Assembly (NCBI GenBank): GCA_963277665.1
Contig: OY728153.1
Coordinates: 275,998,250-276,062,249, forward strand
Length of the DNA: 64,000 bases
Reading direction: 5' to 3'
Source of the DNA: Viscum album
Taxonomy: Eukaryota; Streptophyta; Magnoliopsida; Santalales; Viscaceae
Shown here: positions 46,650 through 59,405 of the stretch, in pieces
Layout: every line of letters begins with the position of its first letter
Numbering within the stretch: the stretch's first letter is position 1
The notes under the pieces: model-generated
Told to the model about the DNA's origin: nothing
The model's input: only the letters and a program-made list of their open reading frames with translations
The model's database searches: none
Position numbers and translations under genes: made by a program

Positions 46650-48763
46650 TGTAAGTTCTTGACATTTATTTGAGGTAAAAAACATTTTAATCTTAGGTAT
46701 AATCCTTTGTTTTATCCCAATGGAAATGCCTATTGAGGTCACATAGGAAAAAATGTTATCTGAGGCTTGTTCAGAGTCTAGATCCTCAACTTTTGGAGGA
46801 AACAATTGGGTCCCACGATTAGTATAAATCGTGGAACCTAGTCCACATGGTTAGAGAAAACTGTGCAGGGTGATCCAATGCACTGTCAGAGGTCATAGAG
46901 TTTGACAAAACTATACAACCATGGCTGCATAACTATGTGGGTTTGAGATAGAAGGTATACAGGGTTTGCACATGGTTTTTTAACCGTTGACTTTAGGATA
47001 TGTGAGGTGTGTCCCTTGAAAGTGAGGTGTACACTTTTGGCTCATGGTTTGGCCAACCATGTGACCAAACCATGTGACCTCTAAAATTTGGGTGATTTTA
47101 CATTTTATCCCTCTATCCTTTTAAATGGATAAAAGATTTTTATTCTCTTATTTCTAGAGGAAAGTAGAATCTCCTCCACCCATTTTACCTCTCTCCCTCA
47201 CCTAATATAGGAATTGGTGGATCTTCTCCTTCCACCATTTGATCAAGCCACTATTCATCTTGTAGGATCTCCATCAAGAAGAGATTTATTATATTTTCTT
47301 CCTTCAATTATCTTTCTATTTTTGATGATATTTTGGTGTAAGAAAATATTCTCTATTTTTAGGGATTTTTTTTGTTCTTATGCTTTCTTCCAATCTGGAC
47401 CAAACCAAAGGCCAATACTAGAAGAGTTTTCTATCAAAGGCTTATGTTAGGTGGTCTATAACTTTTCTCTAAGGTTTTGTTATTTATTTAACAGTTGTTT
47501 TTGTTCCATAAATTGGACCTTTAGGTTGTTGCTTGTAAGTTAAATGATAAGCCTTAAATTAATTATTACACCCAATTTGGGTTTCATTGTAACACCTAAT
47601 CATGGTTGGAGGTTTTCGTCCTCAACCCAAGCCACATATGTGGTTTTTTCTTTAATCTAAACTGTGTTAGAGCACCCCTTTGGGTGTGTGAGACTCCCCC
47701 CTTGCAGTGGAAGACTTTTTAAAATTAAATGAGATAGTTGGAGAGAATTAACCCTCATTTTACATTTTATTAAATTATATTAAAATGTTTTAATCATTGG
47801 ATTAAATGAGAATGAGGAATGAGATAGATAATATCTTGGGTTGTGCATCTTATATTGATAATTTTAATTGGGTATAGACACTAACATATCCCATTTCACT
47901 TTATATACTTTATTGATATTGTATATCTTGGTATGACAATGAATTATTATGAAGGTATGGTACCAAATTACTATGAAGGTATTGCCCATATTACATCTCA
48001 TTAGGGAACAAAATACTATAAAGGTTTGGTGCCTGTTACATCTTGGTATGAAACCGAATTACTATGACAGTATGAAACCCATGACATTATGGTATGGAAC
48101 TAATTAGGGGATTGAGGTATTTCACTTGTGGATCCTAGATATAATTATTTACTATATGGAACTGATTAGGGGGTTCAAGGTATAAAACCTACAATCTCCA
48201 TATCCATTGGTGGTGGCTTACTGAGTATATCAAAAACCTTGTTTGGGCCATCAATTGGTACTCAGAAATACTTCTTGGATGTATTTAGGGAGAGGGAAAA
48301 GCACCCAGTTTTGATACTTGATTGATTACATCACGGGTGAGGGGGAAAATAGGACTGAAATATGGATCATGATGATATATGGAGATAGTATTTTGGAATT
48401 TTTAGTTCTTTTGATATACCTGTATGAACGTGCGTCTACTTCCATGTTTATTGATCTTATTTTTTTAGGGACACAACATTAAATCACATTTTATATGGTA
48501 TTGGATGTTGATATTCATGTATTTTTTATTATTATCATCTAGATGTTTTACTTCCAATATTCTGGTTTTCATTTATTATGATTATACTATTATCCATTAA
48601 TTACCCATTGTGTTATCATATTATGAGGGTATAGTCTCCCCACTGTACCACTTTAAACCATCACTACAAGTTGGAAACCTCTGAAATATGGGGAGGTTTG
48701 CTTAAGGCCTTGTGGACAACCAGGTTTGGTGACTTATGAGTAAACCAGGTCCAGGATACTACA
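46650..48763 (+). repeat. Element A 3' LTR
   Basis: It starts TGTAAGTTCT behind the polypurine tract and ends GGATACTACA, 2,114 bp. The next bases are ACCAT (48764-48768), the presumed duplication, whose partner is outside the window. It has the 'accatg/caaacc' palindromic module at about 46810-47095, an LTR end like that of B (CAACCAGG..AGTGGAATCTGGG style), and tandem TACTATGAAGGTAT-like units at 47930-48080. The frame 47214-47450 is not a gene. Confidence 0.82.
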
Positions 48764-49900
48764 ACCATTATCATCCACTAATTTGGCTTCAAAATAATCT
48801 CTATTTGGGGTATTTTATGGTTCCTTAGAATCCACATATAATTTTTCTTATTCATCAAACACTTATTTACGAACATAATGTCCATAATTTTATTTAGAGA
48901 CTTTTTAAAAATTCAAATCATCAATTTCTAAAATCTCATGAAGCATTTTTTTAAAACATTTATAGGATTTAATCTTTGAAAGTAGCCTAAAAATAATCCT
49001 TCATACACTATATCACCACAATTTCCTTGATTTCACTATTTATTTTGAATAAAACTTTTACTTCCAAAAAATAGAGATGTTTCAAAGAGGGTTTCCTACC
49101 CTGAAACATTTCATATGGTGTTTTATCTTCTTAAGGACTAAGAAAGTATTGATTTCCAGTATACCCAACGAATTTAACAAAATAATTTTAATATTGGTGA
49201 GATATTATAATTTAAATCAAAAATTATTTTCCATGTTATTTACCGTGAAATTTATCCTTTACACAATTCCATTATGTTTTAGAGTCCATACCATTTCCAC
49301 TTCAGGATTTATTACATGTTTTCCACATAATTTTCAACTTCAATGTATTTGTATTTATTTCCATTATTAGACCATATGATATTCATTATTCTTCTAGTTA
49401 TATTCTCCACTAAAATTTAGAATCTTTTGGAAGAGTCAAACAATTCTATATTAGATTGAATGAATATAGATCATCCTATCAAATTATAGTTATAAAAAAT
49501 ATGAAATATTTCTCAGCTTGAGTTCCAAATTGACCTATTGCAAAATATACATAAATGTGGAAAAAAATCAACAAACATTATACTCATTTCTTCTTTAGAT
49601 GGTAGATATTTCTTACTATTATTCCCCTTAATCATGTATCAAAGGTATTTTCTCTATTACAATTTTGATAGGGAATAACAATAACAACTTTCAACTTTTA
49701 TAACTTATCCATTATCTACTAATTAATTTAATCACTCCTCATATTTCCCTGGATATTATTCTATTCTATAATAATAAGACAAGTATTCTTCTCATTTTAG
49801 AATTGATATATGTTCCCATTTTTTCTCCAGCACTAAATAAGACAGTTTCTAGTATTTCTATTAATATAATAGCCTCTCTGATTTACATAACTGAGTAACA
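48764..49900 (-). pseudogene. Element E copia integrase remnant
   Basis: On the minus strand about 49140-49070 reads KTPYEMFQGRKPSLKHLYF, the well-known copia segment after the integrase core. It is followed by a GNC-x-D-x-V-Y-E-G-L-F-L-G-Y-F stretch, equivalent to K-S-D-E-G-I-F-L-G-Y, at about 49015-48980. Upstream, broken frames up to about 49900 are placed where the integrase core should lie, but its DDE residues cannot be made out. The plus frame 49077-49370 is a shadow. Confidence 0.72.
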
Positions 49901-50510
49901 CAAAACAAATTATGTATGAGACAATAAATTTAGAGAACTTTAATATTATTAAATTAATCTCATTCTAAAAGAGTTTTACCACTTCTTTTGATCTTAAATG
50001 CGCCATCATCTCTAAACCCAATCATTCTATCAACTATTAGTGTTACATTCTTGAAAATATTCATGTTGCAAGTCATATGATATAAGAACCTACTAGTTAA
50101 AATACACTCACTACCATTATTTATATCTTTCAAAGGAATCTTAATAAGAATATATTTCTCCTTCATCTTTATCTTATTCTCTTTTGATGAAACTATAGAA
50201 TGAGTTGAGATATATGTCAGTATCTTCTCATATTATTTAGAATAAGTAATCATGTTATATTATTCATATTATAATGGATAAAATATATATAACAAAGTAA
50301 ATATAATTAACTGACTTGAATTCATTCTTATTTGACTTTAATAGAAATAGTTTTCACTTATTTTCTTGAAATTAACATATTTATTCCCAAAATTAGAGAA
50401 ATTGAAATAATATCCATAGAATGAAGTACTATTATTATAATGAATGTGTATTTATTACTATTTATTTATTTCCCATAGATATTCCCTTAAAATAACTCTC
50501 TAAATCATTG
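49900..50510 (-). pseudogene. Element E copia protease remnant
   Basis: The minus frame 50166-49960 contains ILTSRFLYHMTCNMNIFKNV and a GFRDDGAFKIKRSGK stretch. It aligns with the copia protease pattern W-x-L-D-S-G-C-S-x-H-M-T-G and its downstream G-x-I-x-G-x-G motif. The catalytic D-S-G has become T-S-R. Below it, near 49880, an ISQLCK-like stretch fits the segment before integrase. Confidence 0.68.
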
Positions 50511-50515
50511 TAATA

Positions 50516-50520
50516 GGACA
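50516..50520. repeat. Target-site duplication of element D, left copy (GGACA)
   Basis: GGACA before the left LTR corresponds to GGACC at 59406-59410, four of five bases alike. Confidence 0.8.
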
Positions 50521-52550
50521 TGTTATGAACCAAGCTTGGATACCATCCAACCTGACACCTAACCCGATTCATGGCATGGACTAAATGGAATTCCCGATCC
50601 CCATGGGATGGAAACTAGTTCCTTGGTATCAATTTTATTATTTGGGATTGATTTAAACCATTTACATGATCACCAATAACCCATAATAATAAACAAAACA
50701 TAACTGAATAATGAAAACAAAATGAGGTGAATTTTTTTTAGATTCATTGTTTAAAACATGAATCAAATCCCAAAGGTACTATAATATAATGGAAAAAAAA
50801 AGAAATTCACAAAACCTCCAAGAAATAAGAGGACCATCATACTCAAGCCACCACCACCAACTTTTACAAGAAGTGTAACACTAGAATATGGATCCACCAT
50901 CACCATACACCTTTCTTTTACCCAAGTCAAACATTACCAAGTATAAAAACTCCCAAAGGTGTATACAGGGTGTGAGCCATATCCTAGTAGGATACCACCC
51001 AATAAAAATATTCCATTACAAAACATTATAAGAAAAATTAACATGAAATTTTTATAAAAAAGGACTAGAAACACTATATAGAAAACGTTTTAAAGAAAAA
51101 ATTATTTAATTTTGAAATAAACAATAAAGTGCAGCATATGATGAAGATAAGTACAATATTACCAGAGAGCACTATGTCATGAGAAATCCCTATAGGATCT
51201 ATATTTGGTGGGAAAATTGATAACTTGTATCTCGGTGAAACATGGTATAACATCCACAACCCACAACATCCTCATGCATGATGCACTAGAGATAAATCTA
51301 TCCAAATATCTAGTGGTATCCAATCATCATCATAATTTAGTTAGTGTTTTCACTGTAAATATTTCTAGATGAATATGGTCGAATACACTTCTGATCCAAC
51401 TAGCGTACTAGTGCTAGTATTCCCACCTAGATTCATAAGATTCCCTTCCTGCTTAATTTCCATTCTACACATCACACGTGGCATTACTTTCACACATACA
51501 CCATCCAATAAATATAAACTCATATGATAAACCACCATTTCCATAATAAAAACACATTTTCAATCCAAAATAACATAAAATCCATTCCAAAACATGTTTT
51601 GAACCATTTACACATTTTATAAAACACCTTTTTAGAAGAAAAAAGGAAACACATTTGAAACACATGTGGAACATAACTCATTTCCTTTGGAAAACCATAT
51701 TTTAATGAAAACACACCATGAATCCTTAAAAAAACATTTCAAACCTCATGAAAAATAAATAGAACATAACCAAGAAGTAAATAAATAATATAAAAATCAC
51801 CAAATAATTTTTAAGTATGGAACCACCCACCTCAATTGTAGAAACTTCCAGAAATCCGTGCTAAACTATAACTGCACCACCAAGAGATCCTATAATGAAA
51901 ATATTGAACCACAACCGTCAATATTGAATCATAATAAAAAATATCTGACACTAAATAGGTCTCCCTACCTTCTAGAGATATTAAACACCAAGAAAAGAGA
52001 AGATAAACCCTATAAAATAAGATAAATAAATGATAAAGGCACTCAATTTGAGATTCTTGGAGAAACCACACAAAATATTCCACAAAAATGATGATCCAAG
52101 GGAGAAAGGAGGGAGGATAGGTTTCTGGGGTGAAGAATTCTGAATGGGGAGGATTAGTAGTGTTTAGGGTTTAAAATGAAAGTAGGGAAAAGGGAAAAAC
52201 CAAATTTTAATAGTCTGGACAAGTCACATGGTTTTCCCATGCGGTTTTCAAAACCACATGACAATAGTCCAACCCTCACTATCCAAGAGGGACATGACAC
52301 ATGATTATCTTTCATGGCCTACAGACCATGCACTAACTATGTGGTTCACCTATATCCAAAAAATGACACTTGACTATATGGGTTCCTAGGAAAGGGCACA
52401 TGTTTTGAAAAACTATGCATAAACCATGTGCCGCCTACTTCCATTCCTAAATTCTATATTTTCACCAAAATATCAAGGAGAAACTATGGGATAAAATCCA
52501 AACTAAAAATAAATATAAAATTAACTCAAAACAAATACATAGATGTGATG
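50521..52550 (-). repeat. Element D 3' LTR (left copy)
   Basis: It begins TGTTATGAACC on the plus strand, and its inner end lies at the polypurine tract. Colinear with 57383-59405. It holds the 'accatg/caaacc' module, inverted, at about 52205-52440. The frames inside (51074-51259, 51465-51714, 51832-52083) are not genes. Confidence 0.87.
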
Positions 52551-52562
52551 ATTCTCCCTACC
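52551..52562 (-). other. Element D polypurine tract
   Basis: On the minus strand it reads GGTAGGGAGAAT just before the 3' LTR. Confidence 0.75.
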
Positions 52563-53040
52563 ATGAAAAAATTTTCATCCTTGGAAAGTCAACTTGAAGA
52601 TTGACCAGAGAGAAAAGAAGGATACTCCTCCTCAACCCAAGATTTTTTCTCCCAAGTCTCATGCACATCATTTCCATGCTGATAAAGAACTCAGACCAAT
52701 GAAATATAATTACTACAAAGAAATTTATATCAGGAATCTACAATCTATACCAGTTTCTCGAACATAGAAAAATTCAGTTCCAATTCAAAATTTTCCTAAT
52801 TCAGCACATGAGGTAGGTCTGGGTTACAATTCTTCAACTAAGAAGCATGGAATACATCATGTATTGAAGTCAACCAATATGGAAAAGATAACATGTATTC
52901 CACCTTACCAACCTTCTTAAGAATCACAAAATTTCTGATATATATCAGTGTTATCGTCCCTTTCATGCCCAAACAATGATGACCCAAGCGATGTGAAACT
53001 TTTAGAAACACCCAATAACCCATAGAAAACTCTAAATATT
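52563..53040 (-). pseudogene. Element D Pol C-terminus
   Basis: The minus frame 53023-52838 reads GYWVFLKVSHRLGHHCLG .. IRNFVILKKVGKVEYMLSFP .. IHDVFHAS, the GPY/F-like module and the H-D-V-F-H link. A degenerate chromodomain-like stretch follows to about 52600 (VLYQHGN, ETWEKKSWVEEEYP). Confidence 0.72.
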
Positions 53041-53770
53041 AGTCCCTCTAGTCGGAATAAGACTTGTAGAAACTCTGACCTATCAAGAAACAATATCTGA
53101 CCATATTGAAGTTCTCAGATTTTCCTTTCACATGTCCTTCTCCCAATAGTGAGGTCTCACCCACCTTAGCCCAATACAAAGGATACCGACACAACCAACC
53201 ATAAAGAGACTCAAAATGATCCATTCAGATCAAGTATCGGAAGATATTATTATATGAAAACTCAACCAATCCCAAATGGATATCCCATGAACCTTTGAAA
53301 TCCAAGACACATTCTCAGATCATATCTTCTAATATTTGATTCGCCCACTCTGTTTGACCATCCATTTGAGGATGGAATTCCATACTCCACTTGACCTATG
53401 ACCCCATTTCCTTCTAAAGGAATTCCAAAAAACGTGAGGTAAAATGAGGTTCTATATTAGAAAATATTTCCGATGACACACCATGAAGCCTCAAAACCTC
53501 TTGAACATATAACCAACCCAACTCATCCACCTTTGATGAATCCCAAATTGGAATGAAATGGGATGACTTTGTCTGATGATCAATCACTACCCAAATACAA
53601 TTCCTCCCCTGGGGAGTATGAGGTAAGAAAACAACAATGTACATGGAGATCTCATCCCACTACTAGGAAGGAATAAGTAGTGGATGAAGCAGACTAGAGG
53701 TCCTTTTGTTCTCTTCCTTAACCTGATGACATATATATCACCGAGATAAAAATTCAGCTATGTCCACCTC
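53041..53770 (-). pseudogene. Element D integrase with two catalytic Asp lost
   Basis: The minus frame 53644-53414 reads MYIVVFLPHTPQGRNCIWVV, then HQTKSSHFIPIW and LRLHGVSSEIFSNIEPHFTS. The family has M-D-F-V where this copy has M-Y-I-V, and S-D-R-D where it has S-N-I-E, so the first two catalytic Asp are gone. The Glu motif (DGQTEW) remains at about 53360. The CQQVK-like zinc-finger end lies near 53720. Confidence 0.85.
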
Positions 53771-53989
53771 AATCATGGCCACCAAAACTGTCGACGTAAA
53801 TCATAATACATTTTGGTGTCACCAAGGTGAATATACCAGTAATATTGATGACTATCCTTCATCAGCACCTACCTTAATGAAAATAGAACCACAAAGGGAC
53901 CCTTGAAGAATAAAACTCCTCCAAGATACAACGTCCAATCACACAATTTATCCCCACCATTTATAAACTACACAGACTGTTGGAACAAC

Positions 53990-54550
53990 GCATCACCATA
54001 ATTCTCTTGCTGAATCAATTATGGAAGAGATGGTGTTAGCTAAAAACTATCCATAAACACACTTCCACTATTCACCTTGGTCTTCAAATTCATTTGAGAA
54101 AATATCCCCATAAAATTTAATTCACCACAATACTCTTTTAATAATTTCACTATCACTTTTATTCTCAAGGAATCTGCCACAACATTACCTTTACATAAGG
54201 TATAGACTATATCAAAATCAAACCCATGAAGGTACTCGAAGCAATGATGTTTCCTCAATTTGAATTCTTTGTGGGGGAAAATTTAGACTAAAATATTATA
54301 ATCTAAATACACAATAAAATTCTCATCCAAAAGATAATGGTTCCACATCTCCAAAATATGAGCTCTGGAAAGATCAAAATAGGAGTTGTGGTCAACCAAA
54401 GTTTATGATCCTCAAAGGATGGTTGACACTCTAGGATCCATTCAATCTTTACCCCTTTTTGTGTGATTAATTTAATGGGAAAATCAAGCCATGATAAATC
54501 TAAAATGAACCACCTGTAATACCCTACTAGGCCTAGAAATATTCTCATCT
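53990..54550 (-). pseudogene. Element D RNase H and connection region
   Basis: The minus frame 54548-54303 has RIFLGLVGYYRWFILDLS and TTTPILIFPE, the link between RT and RNase H. The frame 54258-54040 has LHGFDFDIVYTLCKGNVVADSL, the conserved C-terminal end. The central catalytic motifs are poorly kept (ENFIVYLDYN near 54320). Confidence 0.78.
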
Positions 54551-54559
54551 TAAAAATAT

Positions 54560-55260
54560 TATTTCGATCTTACCATGACATCACTGCACTAATATTCTCA
54601 GGGTCTACCAAAACCCCTTGTTCTTAGATAACATGGCCTAGAAACATCACCTCCTTGGTCTAGAAGAGGCACATAGAAAACTTCTCATAGAGACAATGAA
54701 CCTGAAGGGTGATTAACATAATTATCAAATACAGCTCATACTCCTCCTCGGTTCCAAAATATACCAAGATGTAATCCATGAATACCACAAAAAGTGTCAA
54801 TATACTAGTGGAAAATTCTATTAGTGAGTTCCATAAAGACTACTGGAGTATTTTTAAATTCAAAAGGCATGATAAAATACTCAAAATGACAATATCTACT
54901 TAGAAAGGATATTTTCGGAACACCCACCCCTCTAACTCTGACATGGTGGTAACCATAATGCAAGTAAATTTTAGAAAACCACTATGCCCCCTTATGTTAA
55001 TCAAAAATGTTATCAATATGGGGAAAAGGGTACTCGTAATTTATGGTCACCTTATTAGACTTCCTATAATCAATACACAATCAGAGATATCCATTATCCT
55101 TTTTTTCAAATAGAACAGGGGAAGACCAGATGAGACACTTAAGAGAATGAATACTTTGGATTCTAGACCTTAAAATTATACCTTTAATTCCATCAAATCA
55201 TTGGGGTCCATATGGTATGAGGGAAGAGATATCAGCTGTGTTCCTGGTGCCAAATCAATG
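54560..55260 (-). pseudogene. Element D reverse transcriptase with mutated active site
   Basis: On the minus strand from about 55150 broken frames give CIDYRKSNKVTINYEYPFPH, YHFEYFIMPFEFKNTPVVFM-like and VVFMDYILVYF. The catalytic F-x-D-D reads FMDY at 54782-54771, the second Asp replaced by Tyr. Stops and shifts are frequent. Confidence 0.8.
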
Positions 55261-55870
55261 GTGGAATACATATCTAGCTCCAGAGGAAAATTCAAAAATC
55301 ATTTTAAAAAACCATTAGAAATGCATCCATAACCTGAGGTAATATACCCTCTAGAGCACCACCACAATCCTCCCACACGAGTGATGATATCTGAAAAAAA
55401 TATTTCCCAATTTTGGAAGTGGAGGTTTAACACATCCTGGCCAATTATCCCATTCACCATGAAAGTCCTGGTTACTTCCATCAGGTGAAAAAAATCTCAC
55501 TCAATTCCTATAACAATCAATGTGTGCCTAAAATATCACCATCTGATCCATAATGAGGATCAAATTAAAGAGGTCCCTCTCTAAAATAAGGAAATACCAT
55601 TCAAACTCAACCCCTAACACGGTGAGTGCACAAGATGGACACCTGAAAACTTTCTCTTGCTTCTTACCAAGCGGTGTTACCAACTCCATTGCATAAGGAA
55701 TAAGATCAGTTAGTAACCTTAACACATAAACAAGAAGTAATAAATAAAAGAAACATAAGAACCAATATCAAATGGAGAAACAATTAAGGATGATGCAATA
55801 TGAATAGTACCTCTAACTATAGTAGGTCATGCATTCAATTCCATCAGTGTTTGATCCACCACTTGATGTT
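55260..55870 (-). pseudogene. Element D aspartic protease remnant
   Basis: On the minus strand about 55835-55775 reads PTIVRGTI, then FDIGSYVSFI: the D-T-G-A-S motif with Thr changed to Ile and Ala to Ser. The frame 55725-55528 continues with YAMELVTPLGKKQEKVFRCP and FLILERDLFNLILIMDQM, equivalent to the I-L-G-M-D end. AHIDCYRN follows after a stop. Confidence 0.78.
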
Positions 55871-56099
55871 TACTTGCCTCATCCTAATCTTGAGAATGAC
55901 CACTAGACTGTGTATTTTACTTGAACTTACTCTTCCAAGAAGAAGATCCAGCCTTTCTGACACAACTACTAAACTGAGAATCCACTTACCCAGGTGGATT
56001 TGACTTGGCTGATATTCCTCTAGAATCTAAGACCCTACACCACTCGGATAAGGACACGAGGCCTTGAAAAATCATTGAATTTTTACCATAGATTCACAT

Positions 56100-57370
56100 C
56101 GGTGACATGGTTTGGGAGGATATGTGCACACAAGTTGTATGTTCTCTAACTTCCCACACTAATGGCATAAAACCAACCCAACATTAGAATCTATAGTCAA
56201 AGAAAACCATGAAGGATGACCTGAACTACCACCTCCATCCTTCCCTTTCTCATCCCGCTTCCTCTTCTTCTCAGATAAACTTCCACTGACCACAAATGAC
56301 ACTGATCCATGGAAACTAGGTTGGTCACTATGATCAATCTATACCATCATGGAATTATTAAACACTTTATAATATGTCTTCATCTTAAACAGGAAGACCT
56401 GAGATCTGATCTCTGGATGCAACCCACTCTCTATCCTTTAAGCCTTTATTTTCTAATTAGAAGCAAGCTCATACATGTACTGAAATCACTTACCAAATCA
56501 TTTAGCATATTCCATCATAGACCAGTCTCCCTAGATCATCTCTAGAAACCCCTAGAGATCTAGTGTAGGATAATACCTAAAGACAATAATACTCAATTAA
56601 AATGACTGTAATGTCTTTCCAACCAATCTTCTCATGCTTTCCATCTTTCACTCCTAAGTCCCACCACTTCTGGCTGGGACCACCCAACATGAATGAATCA
56701 CACATTACCCTGACAGCCTTAGGAGTATCAATAAACTTGAACATCCTCTCTATCTTCTCAAGACACTCCTCCACTTCCCAAGGTTCTATGATACCTTAGA
56801 AATAAGGAGTCTTGTTCTTGAGGAACTCCCGAGCCTTATCCTTTCCTGGACATGGTTCGACTTTCCTAACATGATTAGGACCAGATCCATCTCCTTTTCC
56901 CAAATATTGGACACCCCAAACCACTAATTCCACTAATATTTGACCAATTGGTGAGGGAAAACTCTCTATAGTCTCTTCCCATGGTTGAATATGAATTCTT
57001 TGGGGGATGAATCTTTCTACATGAAGCGATACCCACAAGGAAAAACATCAATAAAACCATTATAAATTTTTTTATCAATAACAAAAAATACCAACATTCC
57101 ATAAATGAAACATAATCAAATCTACCATAATGAAAAGTAAAACAAACCACTTCACCCCCACCCAGTGTCCATATGAAGTCTTCATCCTGTACATATCACA
57201 TGGGGGGGAGGTTGAAATCAAATCCCAACATCCCATGGTGACTCGATTACTATCAAAAGATGTTTTGTCCATGCATACTACTCGCAACCAGAACCTCAAG
57301 ACTTGATCATACTAGCTCTTATCCATTCAGACTCAGTCCCAAATAACTTAATCCAAAAAGATCACGACCT
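56100..57370 (-). pseudogene. Element D gag with zinc knuckle
   Basis: The minus frame 56774-56577 reads CLEKIERMFKFIDTPKAVRV, then SFMLGGPSQKWWDLG, the core of the retrotransposon gag domain. The knuckle at 56167-56126 reads C-H-x-C-G-K-L-E-N-I-Q-L-V-C. It has a stop in the third position, the usual Gly changed to Glu and the metal-binding His to Asn. The N-terminus and start are not clear because frames 56875-57299 are broken. The plus frames here are shadows. Confidence 0.78.
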
Positions 57371-57382
57371 ACTATGAAACAA

Positions 57383-59405
57383 TGTTTTCACGAATCAATC
57401 CGGGATTCCTTCCAAGTCGACACCCGACCTGATTCGTGGAATGTCCCAAAGGGCGTTCTTAATCACCACGTGCTAGTAACTAGTGCCTAGATATCAATAT
57501 TATGTTTTGGGTTATATTTCAACAATTTACATGATCATAAAAAATCAAAAATAATAAACAAAATTTAACTAAATAATCAAAACCAAACTAGGTATAATGA
57601 TTTTATGGTTCAAGGTTTACAACTTGAAATAAAACCCAAAGGTGATAAAATAGAATGGGAAGAACAAAAATTTCCCAATAACCCCCATGAAATAAGAGAA
57701 CATGATTCTTAAGCCACCACCAACAACCCCTAGAAGAAGTGAAACACTAGAATCCGGGTCCACCATCACCATTCATCTTTCCTTTTCCTAAGTCAAACAT
57801 AACAAAGTCTATATACACCAAAAGGTGTATGCATTGTATAATCCAAAGACCAATAGGATACAAACCAATAAAAATATTACATGCTAAAAAATTATGAGAC
57901 AAATTAACAAGAAATTTTTATAAAAAATAACTAGAAACACTTTATATAAAACATTTTAAAGAAAACATGCTTTTCTTTTGAAATAAACAAAAAATTTCAC
58001 CATATGCCGATGGTAAGTACAATATCACAAGAGGACACTATGTCATGGGAAATATCTATAGGATATAACTCTGGTGGGACACTAGATACCTCATATCATG
58101 GTGAAGGGTCGTATAACAACCACAACCCCTAATGTCCCCATGCACGAGCCAATAGAGAGGAATCCATCCAAAGTTCTAGTGGTATCCAATCATCATCATA
58201 ATCTATTTAGTGTTATAATCCTAAATCTGACTAGATGAATCTGGGTTAATCCATTTCGAAGTCAATTAGAATACTAGTCATAGTATTCCCACCTTAATAC
58301 CTAGGATTCCCATCCTACTCAATTTCCATTCCACATATCACATATGACATCACTTTCACATATGCACAATACAATAAATATAAAAATATATTATAAGACA
58401 CTATTTTCATAATAAAAACCTCTTTTAAATCCAAATTCACACCAAATCCACTTCAAAACATGTTTCACATCATTTAAAAATTTTATCAAGACCTTTTAGA
58501 AGAAAAACCAGTAAGCACACATGAAACACACATGAAACACAACTCATTTCCTTTGGAAAACCAATTTTAACAAAAAAAAACCTTGAATCATTTCAAAATT
58601 ACATTTTAACCCCATACACAATACATAGAACATAACCAAGAAGCAAATAATGCATATCATAATCACCAAATAATGTTTTATCATGAAACCACCTATCTCA
58701 AGTATTGAAACTTCTGAAAATTGATTCTAAACCACAACTGCACTACCAAGGGATCCTATAAAGGAAATATTGAACCATATGAATCAAGATCTGACCATAA
58801 ATAGGCCACCCAAACAACTTGAGATATAAAACCCCTTGAAAGGGTAAGAGAAACCCCAAAAAAGAGGAGAAATCATGGGATAAAGGCACCTACTTGGAGA
58901 TTCTTGGAGAAACCACACCAAATAATCCACAAATAATGAAGACCCAATGAAGTAAGGATGGATGGGGAGGAGCCTAAGGTGATTAATACCAAATGGGGGG
59001 GGGGGGAGGATAAAGGGTGTTTAGGGTTAAAAATTGAAGGGTAAAAATGGTAAAAACCAACATTTTAATGACCTGGACGAGTTTCATGGTTTTCTCTCAT
59101 AGTTTTCCAAACGGTACGGAAACCATGAACCCCTCACTATCCTAGAAGAAAATGATTCATGTTTAACCCATGAAGTCTTCAAATAGTGTTCCAAACATGC
59201 GAATCACCTCTGTCCAAAAATGACACTTGACCACAAGGTTTCCTGGGCAAGGGCGCACGGTTTGACGAATCGTGCGCTAACCATGCGCAACCTACCGCCA
59301 TACCCAAATTCTTTATTTTCACCAAAATCTCAAGGGTAAACTAAGGGATAAAATACAAACTAAAAATAAATAGAAAATTACCTCAAAACAAAGACATATG
59401 TGAAA
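57383..59405 (-). repeat. Element D 5' LTR (right copy)
   Basis: Its plus-strand left edge is TGTTTTCACG and it ends near ATGTGAAA at 59405. It matches 50521-52550 with clear divergence. It contains a run of 12 G at 58995-59006 that the other copy lacks and the palindromic module at about 59080-59300. A primer site should lie just left of 57383 but is too decayed to call. Confidence 0.87.

Larger units (their letters stand above)
1..48763 (+). mobile_element. Element A: Ty3/gypsy LTR retrotransposon, 5' truncated by the window, interrupted by F and B
   Basis: The window opens inside the gag of this element. The domain order gag, zinc knuckle, protease, reverse transcriptase, RNase H, integrase, chromodomain-like tail, polypurine tract and 3' LTR is that of a Ty3/gypsy chromovirus. 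The element is present in three pieces: 1-2933, 14236-14746 and 45720-48763. The gaps are insertions F (between RNase H and integrase) and B (inside integrase), and the coding order resumes after each. The spacing between knuckle, protease aspartate and RT active site (422 and 991 bases) nearly equals that in element B (425 and 983), so A and B are close relatives. The 5' LTR lies left of the window. All frames are broken. Confidence 0.85.
50521..59405 (-). mobile_element. Element D: Ty3/gypsy chromovirus-type retrotransposon
   Basis: Two repeats, 50521-52550 and 57383-59405 (2,030 and 2,023 bp), flank a 4.8-kb interior. On the minus strand the interior gives gag, zinc knuckle, protease, RT, RNase H, integrase and tail in order. 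A near-perfect 5-bp duplication flanks it and the polypurine tract lies at 52562-52551. It is inserted in the gag zinc knuckle of copia element E. Catalytic residues are lost in RT and integrase, and stops are many. Confidence 0.9.

Noticed and set aside
47214..47450. Open frame with a hydrophobic stretch, possible membrane protein
   Set aside because: It lies in the 3' LTR of A, with no start context or homologue; AT-rich DNA gives such frames by chance.
52160..52175. TTTAGGGTTT words near 52165 and 59025 as telomere-type repeats
   Set aside because: Only about one and a half units in each place, at matching LTR positions; no array.
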